Source of the DNA: Planctomycetia bacterium
Lineage (GTDB): Bacteria > Planctomycetota > Planctomycetia > Pirellulales > Thermoguttaceae
Length of the DNA stretch: 47,964 nucleotides
Assembly (NCBI GenBank): GCA_030527015.1
Contig: JAUNBR010000025.1
Coordinates: 1-47,964, forward strand
Direction of reading: 5' to 3'
Of this stretch, positions 17,042 through 24,319 are shown one piece after another (positions within the stretch are counted from its first letter, which is position 1; each line of letters opens with the position of its first letter). Below the pieces are notes generated by a model, which saw nothing but the letters and a program-made list of their open reading frames with translations, was not told the origin of the DNA and searched no databases. Both the position numbers and the translations under genes were made by a program.

Positions 17042-18637
17042 TTACTCATTATTATTTTTATTTCCCGTAAACGCCAGCTGAAGAACCGCTTTTTCGGGAG
17101 GTTTCGTCCAAAAAGAGACCAGAGGAATGATAAAAAAGGGTACGATCATGGCCGCGCTGGCTGCGATCGGCGCGTTTTGTGGGCCAAGAATGAAGAAAAG
17201 AAGTGTGTTCGTCACCAGGCCACTTATCATACCTGCCCAAGTTCCGACGCGTGTAATTCCTTTCCAGTAAAGTGCCAGTAAATACGGTGCCATGAAAACA
17301 CCTGTGACAGATCCCCAGGAGAGGGACATGAGTGTAACGATTACTTCAAATTTTGACAGGGCGATAAAAAATGAGATAAGAATAAATAGACCGCTTAAAA
17401 AACGAATCAGAACCAGAGAGTTTCCGGAAGATTCGTCGCCGCGGCGAATTCCCTGGTATAAATCGATCGCGATGGAACTGGACGAAACCAGCACCAGAGA
17501 AGAGAGCGTACTCATGGATGCCGAGAGTACGAGAAGTACGATTATGGTCATAAATATTTCAGGAAGGGTGTTATATAAAATATCCGGAACGAATTTATCG
17601 AAATCCGGCACGACATGCTCTCCCCGAATAATCGCCGGCGCGGGAACAGAGTGAAGGGTTTTCTCGCGGGTATTCCATGCGGTTTTCTTTTCCTCTGAAA
17701 GTATCTTTGCCTGCGCAGAATCTTTAGCGGCCAAAATATCTTTTTCAGCAGATTCACGTGTCGGAGGATCATAAAATAAATGAGACATACTGCCGACAAA
17801 ATATGCTGAAAATACGATAATAAACGAAAAGCACGTGGTAATAATGGCGGCTCGGGCGATCTGTTTTTCATCGTGAATCGCATAAAATTTCTGCACCATC
17901 TGAGGAAGTCCCCACACGCCAAAAGAAGTCATAAAAACAGTCGCGGATAATAAAATCCAATTCATTTTTGGTATATGCTGTGCGTAATTAACCTGAATGG
18001 CCTGTACCGTTTCCGTCAGACCTCCGGCCTTTCCTGTTAAAATGGATACCATAAGCAGAGTACCCAGAATCATGACCATTCCCTGAATAAAATCATTTAG
18101 TGCCACCGCAAAATACCCTCCCAAAATTAGGTAAATCGCGGTAACCACGCACATAATAAGAATTGCGGTGGGGTAATTCATTCCGAATGAAACTTCAAAA
18201 AGATAACCCAGTCCCTGAAAAACAGAAGCGCTGTAAGGAAGTAAAAAAAGGAAAATGATAATTGCGGAAAAGATTTTTATGCCGGGAGCCTGAAGCCGGG
18301 CTTCAAAAAATTCAGGCATGGTCATGACTTCCAGATTTTGTGACATACGCCGAGTGCGGTATCCCAAAACGAACCACGCTAAAAGTGCGCCAAAAAGAAC
18401 ATTTCCCAGTGAAATCCACAAAACATGAATACCGAAAGCCCAGCCCAGTTTTCCTGCGAAACCGATAAACATGACTGCTGAAAAATAACTTGTGCTGTAT
18501 GCGAAAGCAGACATCCATGGTCCCAGAGTGCGGCCACCAAGAAAATAGTCTCCCAGCGTTTTCGTTTTTTGCATTCCCCACACGCCGATTCCCAGCATGA
18601 CGAAAATAAATAAAATAATAAGTATCCAGGCTGTCAT
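17042..18637 (-). CDS. Sodium:solute symporter (SSS family)
   Basis: An inner-membrane transporter of 531 residues that should couple solute uptake to a sodium gradient. About 13 hydrophobic segments are visible. Family signatures are GDYFLGGRTLGPWMSAFAYS near residue 30 and LSASMSTLSSLVLVSSSS near residue 372, the latter with the Ser/Thr pattern that binds sodium. The layout resembles PutP and PanF. A hydrophilic stretch of about 60 residues (about 280-345, from YDPPTRESAEKD onward, rich in Lys and Glu) interrupts the membrane region and is longer than in PutP. GAGGAAAA just before the ATG supports the start. The substrate cannot be read from the sequence. It is monocistronic. Confidence 0.93.
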   Translation of the reverse strand: MTAWILIILFIFVMLGIGVWGMQKTKTLGDYFLGGRTLGPWMSAFAYSTSYFSAVMFIGFAGKLGWAFGIHVLWISLGNVLFGALLAWFVLGYRTRRMSQNLEVMTMPEFFEARLQAPGIKIFSAIIIFLFLLPYSASVFQGLGYLFEVSFGMNYPTAILIMCVVTAIYLILGGYFAVALNDFIQGMVMILGTLLMVSILTGKAGGLTETVQAIQVNYAQHIPKMNWILLSATVFMTSFGVWGLPQMVQKFYAIHDEKQIARAAIITTCFSFIIVFSAYFVGSMSHLFYDPPTRESAEKDILAAKDSAQAKILSEEKKTAWNTREKTLHSVPAPAIIRGEHVVPDFDKFVPDILYNTLPEIFMTIIVLLVLSASMSTLSSLVLVSSSSIAIDLYQGIRRGDESSGNSLVLIRFLSGLFILISFFIALSKFEVIVTLMSLSWGSVTGVFMAPYLLALYWKGITRVGTWAGMISGLVTNTLLFFILGPQNAPIAASAAMIVPFFIIPLVSFWTKPPEKAVLQLAFTGNKNNNE

Positions 18638-18707
18638 TTTTCCTCAGAATAAAACTCTAAATTTTTGTCTTTTTTTATGATGTTATGGCAAAATATCCAG
18701 TTCCATT

Positions 18708-18910
18708 TTTTAATGGTACTTCTTTAAATTTCCGTTTTATACCCGATACACTATAAAATTCCGCTTCCCCGGTATTTTGCTTCGATGAAAATAATGCTTT
18801 CAGAGAAGCACGAAACGGAAATTTAAAGTGGAACCAGTATATGTGGCTAAAAAAGTAGGCATTTTCTGTGAAAAAATGCTGGAAAATTGAAAGAATGGTG
18901 GATCAGGTAA
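18708..18910 (+). repeat. TPE copy (F) interrupted by a nested TPE copy
   Basis: The left part (18708-18737) ends TTCTTTAAATTTCCGTTT. The right part (18842-18910) starts TGTGGCTAAAAAAGTAGGCA. The nested copy at 18738-18841 separates them. Removing it with one TA restores CCGTTTTATGTGGC, the normal sequence at this position in other copies. Confidence 0.85.
18738..18841 (-). repeat. TPE copy, R orientation, nested in another copy
   Basis: A complete, little-diverged copy: TATACCCGATACACTATAAA to AAGTGGAACCAGTATA. Both ends carry TA (18738-18739 and 18840-18841), consistent with a 2-bp target duplication. Confidence 0.92.
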
Positions 18911-18952
18911 ATGGTATCAGGCGAAATTACAGAGTAACAGGAGAGCTGAATC

Positions 18953-20296
18953 TCAGTTAATTTTATGTAAATCACGTTTATCGATAACTCGTTTCGCTTT
19001 TCCTGTAAAACGCTCCAGGCTTTTCGGTTCTTTTATAACTAAATTTACGCGCAGTCCGGTGATGACATGAATTTCATGTAAAATTTTGGACCGAAGATTT
19101 TCCATTTCACTCATTTTGTCAGAAAAGAAATCCGGCTGAATCTCGACATACACGGTCAGTTCATCCTGCGTTTTAGGCCGTGTGACTTCCATTAAAAAGT
19201 GTGGTGTAACTCCTTCCACCTTTAAAATCGCCTCTTCCACCTGAGTCGGGAAAACATTTACGCCACGTATGACGAGCATATCATCTGAACGTCCCATGAC
19301 TCTTCCCATGCGCCGCGTGGTGCGTCCACACGGACACGGAGAATCATCCATGACCGCGATATCCCGCGTCCGATACCTCAGTAAAGACATGGCTTCCTTA
19401 TTTAAATTGGTGATGACCAGCTCCCCAGATTCTCCCGGTGCGACAGGTTCTAGAGTTTCAGGATTCAGGCATTCTACAAAAAATTCATCTTCCTGAATAT
19501 GCATCCCATTTTGAAAACGACATTCTCCGCTTACTCCCGGGCCAAGAATTTCACTCAGACCATAATTATTATATGCTTTAATCCCGAGCTGATCCTCAAT
19601 TTTTACACGCATCTCTTCCGTCCACGCTTCTGCACCAAAATGTGCGTATTTTAATGGAAGTTCAGACGGTTTAATCCCCATTTCACAGACGACTTCCGCG
19701 ATATTCAGCGCGTAACTTGGTGTGGCGATTAAGCCGTCCGCTTTTAAATCCTGCAGAAGCATAATCTGTCGCGGGGTGTTTCCTGAAGCGGCAGGAAGAA
19801 TAGACGCGCCGATACGCTCTATTCCGTAATGAAGCCCGAAACCTCCGGTAAAAAGTCCATATCCGAAAGACACCTGCACCAGATGTTCCGCACGGCACAT
19901 GCCAGCATAAAGAAAACGCGCACACAGATCTGCCCAGCGATAAATATCTTCACGTGTATAACCTACAAAAGTGGGTTTCCCATGGGTACCACTGGAACCA
20001 TGGACACGTACCAATTTTTCTCGCGGTACCGTTAAGTAATTCAGAGGATAATTCTCTCGCAGCTGAGCTTTCGTGGTAAACGGAAGACGGCGTATATCGT
20101 CCAGCGTCCGAATGCTTTCAGGCGAAATTTTCTCTCGCTGAAAAAAATCCTTATAAAGAGGAACATCCTTCACTCTGGCGACAGTTTCGCGCAGACGAGT
20201 CAGCTGTAAAGCCTGAATTTCATCTCGTGATAAACATTCTGCAGCACTCCAGATTTCCTCATTAAATGGTTTTCCCTGAGTTAATATCTCCGACAT
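18953..20296 (-). CDS. Phenylacetate-CoA ligase family protein (PaaK type)
   Basis: The protein activates a carboxylic acid, probably an aryl acid such as phenylacetate, with ATP and then transfers it to coenzyme A. The 447 residues show the adenylate-forming signature VHGSSGTHGKPT near residue 98, YGLSEILGPGVSGEC near 242, and the acceptor loop with RYRTRDIAV. A cysteine pair (CPCGRTTRRMGRVMGRSDDM) follows. The last third holds the mobile C-terminal domain (VFPTQVEEAILKVEGVTPHF). In gut and anaerobic bacteria such enzymes often sit with ACT-domain proteins and indolepyruvate oxidoreductase; an ACT gene lies upstream here at 20603-21037. No other phenylacetate-degradation genes are seen, so a salvage or fermentation role is more likely than full degradation. 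Confidence 0.92.
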   Translation of the reverse strand: MSEILTQGKPFNEEIWSAAECLSRDEIQALQLTRLRETVARVKDVPLYKDFFQREKISPESIRTLDDIRRLPFTTKAQLRENYPLNYLTVPREKLVRVHGSSGTHGKPTFVGYTREDIYRWADLCARFLYAGMCRAEHLVQVSFGYGLFTGGFGLHYGIERIGASILPAASGNTPRQIMLLQDLKADGLIATPSYALNIAEVVCEMGIKPSELPLKYAHFGAEAWTEEMRVKIEDQLGIKAYNNYGLSEILGPGVSGECRFQNGMHIQEDEFFVECLNPETLEPVAPGESGELVITNLNKEAMSLLRYRTRDIAVMDDSPCPCGRTTRRMGRVMGRSDDMLVIRGVNVFPTQVEEAILKVEGVTPHFLMEVTRPKTQDELTVYVEIQPDFFSDKMSEMENLRSKILHEIHVITGLRVNLVIKEPKSLERFTGKAKRVIDKRDLHKIN

Positions 20297-20343
20297 ATCC
20301 GACCACTTTCTTTAAATATCATCTAAAAAATTATGATTAACCA

Positions 20344-20433
20344 TATACACTAATTTTCACGTTCACTGTATTTTTACACTGAAAATACCGCGTTCAGAAA
20401 TGAGAAAATTTAAATGTAACTGGAACCTGTATA
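20344..20433 (-). repeat. TPE copy, R orientation, degenerate
   Basis: Starts TATACACTAATTTTCACG and ends AACTGGAACCTGTATA; the inner part is diverged. It is followed directly by a second copy in the same orientation. Confidence 0.65.
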
Positions 20434-20434
20434 T

Positions 20435-20539
20435 TTGTACCCGATACACTATAAAATTTCACTTCCTCGGTATTTTACTTCGCTGAAAATGCCTGCTTTC
20501 AGAGCCGTATAAAATGGAAATTTAATGTGGAACCAGTAT
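20435..20539 (-). repeat. TPE copy, R orientation
   Basis: GTACCCGATACACTATAAAA to TGTGGAACCAGTAT. With the copy at 20344-20433 it fills most of the 306-bp gap between the ACT-domain gene and the ligase gene, so any shared transcript would contain both palindromes. Confidence 0.9.
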
Positions 20540-20602
20540 GGGAACCGATATAAAAATAAAGAATTCCCAAAAATTTGTAATAAACTCATAAAAGCAGAAA
20601 TA

Positions 20603-21037
20603 TTAATGGAGTTTATAAATTTCCACGCTGTCCAGCACACTTACGCCGTTTTCCTGAAGCACTTTTACCGCAGCGTCCGGCTCATCAAAACGGAATACTA
20701 AAATCGCGCGATCATTTTCACGATAAGTAAACGCATACATATATTCCACATTAAGATTCGCGGATTCAAGAATTTCCAGAATTTTTGCCAGACCTCCCGT
20801 CTGATCCATAATCTGAATGGCGACAACTTCTGTCGTGGAAACGACACAGCCCGCTTCCCGTAATAACGTTTTCGCCTTCTGCCACTGTGAGACGATCAGA
20901 CGTAAAATCCCGAACTGATGTGTATCCGCCAGTGAAAGTGTTAAAATATTTATCCCTTCATCCGCTAATTTTTTGCAGATGGCACACATGTGACCCGGTT
21001 TATTCTCCAGAAAAATAGATAATTGCATGATCTTCAT
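20603..21037 (-). CDS. ACT-domain protein, tandem ACT
   Basis: A 144-residue cytoplasmic protein made of two ACT domains. The first opens QLSIFLENKPGHMCAICKKLADEGINI, with the Asn-Lys-Pro-Gly turn that often contacts an amino-acid ligand. The second begins at VVAIQIMDQTGGLAKILEILESANLNV. ACT pairs bind amino acids and control nearby metabolic enzymes. Proteins of this type are frequently encoded next to PaaK-like ligases, and here the ligase lies downstream on the same strand, separated by 306 bp that contain two TPE copies. AAGGG about 9 bases before the ATG supports the start; a second ATG lies three codons on. The ligand is not known. Confidence 0.88.
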   Translation of the reverse strand: MKIMQLSIFLENKPGHMCAICKKLADEGINILTLSLADTHQFGILRLIVSQWQKAKTLLREAGCVVSTTEVVAIQIMDQTGGLAKILEILESANLNVEYMYAFTYRENDRAILVFRFDEPDAAVKVLQENGVSVLDSVEIYKLH

Positions 21038-21137
21038 GAAAGAGTACCCTTTCTAAAAAATTTTCTTGAAATATGGTGAGTGTGTGAACACAAAAAAATT
21101 ACAAAGATTAATGTGATGGGATCATTCTGCTTTCCGA

Positions 21138-21240
21138 GTATATCTTAATCTACAAGAAATTTCAGCTTAAATCCAGGCACAGACTTTTCGGTGAGCAAAA
21201 TTCCAGAAAATTAGAAATTTATAGCTCGTGGCTCTCTATA
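21138..21240 (+). repeat. TPE copy, F orientation, degenerate
   Basis: GAGTATATCTTAATCTACAA on the left; the right part AGAAATTTATAGCTCGTGGC and CTCTATA fits the right arm. Confidence 0.5.
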
Positions 21241-21262
21241 AAATGTTATTCTTCAGATTATG

Positions 21263-21369
21263 TATCTGCTGTTTCCCCTTTAAATTTCCGTTTTGTGCGG
21301 CTTTAAAAGAGGTTTTTTTTGAAACTAAAATCCCAGAAAAGCGGAATTTTGTAGTGTATCGGATGTATA
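21263..21369 (+). repeat. TPE copy, F orientation
   Basis: Starts TATCTGCTGTTTCCCCTTTA, contains CCGTTTTGTGCGGCTTTAAA and ends GTAGTGTATCGGATGTATA; the centre is diverged. Confidence 0.8.
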
Positions 21370-21518
21370 AACTCTCCTGCTTTTTTGGGCCATAAGAAAA
21401 TAAATCTTAAATGAAACCAGTATATAAATAATAATAATAATATAAAATAAGTTTTCTGCAAGGAGTGTGCTGTTTAAGTACTGTGATGGTGATTTTATCT
21501 AAAAGACTATAAAAATAT

Positions 21519-21623
21519 TATATCCGATACACTATAAATTTCTGTTTCCCCAGCATTTTTACTCGCTAAAAATGCCTGCTTTAAGAACTTCACAAAACGG
21601 AAATTTAAAGTGGAAACAGTATA
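21519..21623 (-). repeat. TPE copy, R orientation
   Basis: TATATCCGATACACTATAAA to AAGTGGAAACAGTATA, with a shortened loop (ACTCGCT). Confidence 0.9.
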
Positions 21624-21937
21624 ATTTTTTATGAACATCTTTCTTTCAAAAAAGCACAATAATATTTAAAAATGTATAATTATTAAAGAAGGGGATTTAT
21701 ATAATTTAAAAAAATGAATTAAAATGAGACGATTATACAGGTGTGGAGAGAAGAATTTTTAAAAGATTTTTCATAAAAATTTGACTTTATGGAAATTTCA
21801 GCATATACTTCTAATACATACAGTTCATTTTACACTTCTGTTTTAGCAGAGCGTGAGAGTGGAATTTAGTCGGAATGAAATTTTAAGCGAAATGTAATTC
21901 TGGTTTTTCCTTTTTCCCCTATTTATGTTTTTATATT

Positions 21938-22044
21938 TATAAAGGTTCTCCTTTAAATCTCCGTTTTGTGTGGCTCTGAAAATAGGCATTTTTAGTGAAG
22001 CAAAAATATCGAAGAAGTGAAATTTTTAAAGTGCATCGGTTATA
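21938..22044 (+). repeat. TPE copy, F orientation
   Basis: TATAAAGGTTCTCCTTTAAA to AGTGCATCGGTTATA. It contains CCGTTTTGTGTGGCTCTGAA, which matches the empty-site sequence at 18732-18847 apart from the TA. It ends 65 bp before the next gene. Confidence 0.85.
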
Positions 22045-22108
22045 AAATATATCGAAAAAATAAAGTTTATAGAGTTTTGAGAAGAACGCCTGACAGGGAA
22101 ATTTTTAG

Positions 22109-23626
22109 ATGACGCAGACGCAGCAGTTTCTTTTTGGCCCAGATCTTACTTTAAGTGTGAAATCTGCACATACCTACGATTTTTTGGCTCTGAGTCGAGA
22201 AATCAAAAAATCGGATCTTGAGGAAATCGCATCCTGGAGTGCCAGAGGGGGAGAATGTTTTGCAAAATATGGTGTTCAGAATGGTATGGAGCGCGTAAAC
22301 TGGAATTTTCATCCTCTTCCGTCTGGAGCATACTGCGTTTCTCAGACGCTCCAGTTACCGTATGTTACCAGGCAGGACAGTTTTACGCACGGATTAATTA
22401 TCACTCCTAAAATTTTACAGAATTTTGCCAATAATCCGGTACTACTTATAGAGCTTCTCGAAAAACAGGGTTTTTGGCAGGCAGGCGCAGAAGTTTTACG
22501 TCAATTAATTTTATACTTTCGGGAAGAAAATTATTTTAAAACAGAGAAATTCGCGTATACACAGATTTCTGATAAAAAATATCCTGTACTGCGTATGATT
22601 CCAGTAGAGGGAAGTGCCGAGGTGGTACGAACAGGTTTTTTACGTAAAACTGGCGAAAATATGGGCGTTTTTCAGCTGGTATCTGTTCTGGATGCCATAC
22701 TACAAAACGTCACCACCGTCATTACGGGTAAAGTTTCTCCATTATCTCTGATGAAAACTATTTTTGATATGTTACCCGTTAATTGTCGTCCGGAATTATC
22801 ATTTTCCACAAAACTCTCTTTTTCGCCAGAACGTCCATTTAGAGTTATCTTCACGGGAGAAAATATTTTTGAACAAAAACGTGTGCGCCAGTCTTTTAAT
22901 CTTCCACAAGTTTCTTTTTCTTCGGGAAAAAATGAAGGAAAAAAATTACGATCATTAAAAAATCGCTGGAGTATTTTTATGACGGCCATTCTCCAGCAAA
23001 AACTGGAGAGAAAATGGAAGGAAATACAGATTTTGGATCCGTCTCCATGTGATATGGATGATTTAGCTGACCAGGCCAAAATTTATATGAAAAAATTGGG
23101 GTTAAAAAGATTCAGTGAATCTTTTCGAAAATCACTTCCAATCGAGAAAGTTTGTTTTGAAAGTCGTCCTGTAATAGAAGAAAAAAACTTGAGCCAAAAA
23201 TCACCAGAAAATCTGCTCGGATTAAACGAAAACAGTCCAGAAAAAGAGTATCAGATATTCAAAGAAAAGTTTATGGACGAAAAAAGTGCACGTCAATTTT
23301 TATCTGACTGTTTTACAGATTCATTTTTTATTCCTGTACTGACAGAAGCTTCCGAAATGGAAGAGTGTCTGAATGCATATCTTGCGTGTATCGTGGCGGC
23401 GGCGGTGGGAAATCCTCTGGCATCTGAAAAAATGATGAAAATTCATGAGCACTTACTTTTGCGAATTCCGGAAGAGAAAAAAGTCGATTTTTCCGAAGAA
23501 TTGTTGGAAATCGGATTACGTATATGGAATATACAAAAAGCTGAATTTCCCACCCGATCTTACCATCAAATTGAGCAGATGGCAGATATTTTATGTGAGA
23601 TGATCACTCAAAAAGATTTTTCATAA
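22109..23626 (+). CDS. Conserved protein with GAP1-N2-like N-terminus
   Basis: A 505-residue protein with no signal peptide or membrane segment. Its N-terminal 130 residues resemble the N-terminal domain of 'GTPase-associated protein 1' (GAP1-N2): a WSARGG pattern near residue 44, then VNWNFHPLPSGAYCVSQT, then FTHGLIITP and a run of small hydrophobic residues. GAP1-type proteins are predicted partners of GTPases in multi-protein bacterial conflict or signalling systems. The rest is helical and polar, with no motif I recognise. AGGGA lies 9 bases before the ATG. No GTPase or GAP2 partner is encoded next to it, so it is orphaned here. The assignment is a weak pattern match; the gene itself looks sound. 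Confidence 0.6.
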   Translation: MTQTQQFLFGPDLTLSVKSAHTYDFLALSREIKKSDLEEIASWSARGGECFAKYGVQNGMERVNWNFHPLPSGAYCVSQTLQLPYVTRQDSFTHGLIITPKILQNFANNPVLLIELLEKQGFWQAGAEVLRQLILYFREENYFKTEKFAYTQISDKKYPVLRMIPVEGSAEVVRTGFLRKTGENMGVFQLVSVLDAILQNVTTVITGKVSPLSLMKTIFDMLPVNCRPELSFSTKLSFSPERPFRVIFTGENIFEQKRVRQSFNLPQVSFSSGKNEGKKLRSLKNRWSIFMTAILQQKLERKWKEIQILDPSPCDMDDLADQAKIYMKKLGLKRFSESFRKSLPIEKVCFESRPVIEEKNLSQKSPENLLGLNENSPEKEYQIFKEKFMDEKSARQFLSDCFTDSFFIPVLTEASEMEECLNAYLACIVAAAVGNPLASEKMMKIHEHLLLRIPEEKKVDFSEELLEIGLRIWNIQKAEFPTRSYHQIEQMADILCEMITQKDFS

Positions 23627-23635
23627 TTCTGTTTT

Positions 23636-23737
23636 TTTACTCGATAAGTGATAAATTTTTGTTTCTCCGGCATTTTTTCGCTGAAAATGCTGTTTTCGAA
23701 ACTACATAAAACGAAAATTTAAAGTGGAACCGGCATA
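23636..23737 (-). repeat. TPE copy, R orientation
   Basis: TTTTACTCGATAAGTGATAA to AAAGTGGAACCGGCATA. It starts 10 bp after the stop codon of the preceding gene. Confidence 0.85.
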
Positions 23738-23884
23738 TCTTACCTCATTATAAGGATTTACGTTTTTCACTTTTTTTTACTTATTACGAGAAATGTGTGC
23801 CCATGTATTCTAAAATTTAAGGGTAAAGTGAGAAGCAAGAAAAATTTATACGCACAAAATTCTGTTTTCGAATCATGGCGGACA

Positions 23885-23975
23885 GGTTTTTGGATCTTAT
23901 AAATTTTCACTTTCCGGGCATTTCTGCTCTGATAAAAATGCCTTTCTTTACAGCGGTACAAAAATAAAAGGTATG
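23885..23975 (-). repeat. TPE copy, R orientation, degenerate
   Basis: The left part GATCTTATAAATTTTCACTT and the hairpin GGCATTTCTGCTCTGATAAA are recognisable; the right arm is lost. Confidence 0.5.
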
Positions 23976-24319
23976 TCTAGTTTTCTTGCAGATCTAAATT
24001 TTGAAAATAAATTTTGTTTACATAAATAAATAAGACATGAATCTTAATTTTGTACACATAAATATTTTATTCTCTATTTTTGCATGTGAAACTAATCTTG
24101 ACAAGAAAAACCATACTGTCTATAAATTCACAGTGTATTTAATTTTACACTTAATAATTTTATACTCGACATACCGAAATTTTTTGTTTCATATATTTTA
24201 TATACCCTATTAAAATATTTACTCTTACTGTAATGAATGAAACGGACATTAAGGTAAAATTTGGGTGTAAAATTCTTAAAAATTTTCATTTTACTCCAGA
24301 TTTTAAGAAGGAAATCCTC

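Larger units (their letters stand above)
21038..22108. other. 1.07-kb intergenic region with four TPE copies
   Basis: The region separates divergent genes. It holds TPE copies at 21138, 21263, 21519 and 21938. A right-end fragment at about 21390-21425 (AAATCTTAAATGAAACCAGT) completes what I recognise. The rest, especially 21640-21800, is AT-rich with no supportable gene. Confidence 0.65.
23627..24319. other. Intergenic region upstream of the autotransporter gene
   Basis: This 693-bp AT-rich gap contains one good and one poor TPE copy. A further short match to the R left arm lies near 24160-24195 (TATACTCGACATACCGAAAT). I see no gene here. The autotransporter promoter must lie in the last 200 bases. 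Confidence 0.55.

Noticed and set aside
22109..23626. Full GTPase-associated conflict system
   Set aside because: Only one weakly similar component is present in the window; the partners are missing.
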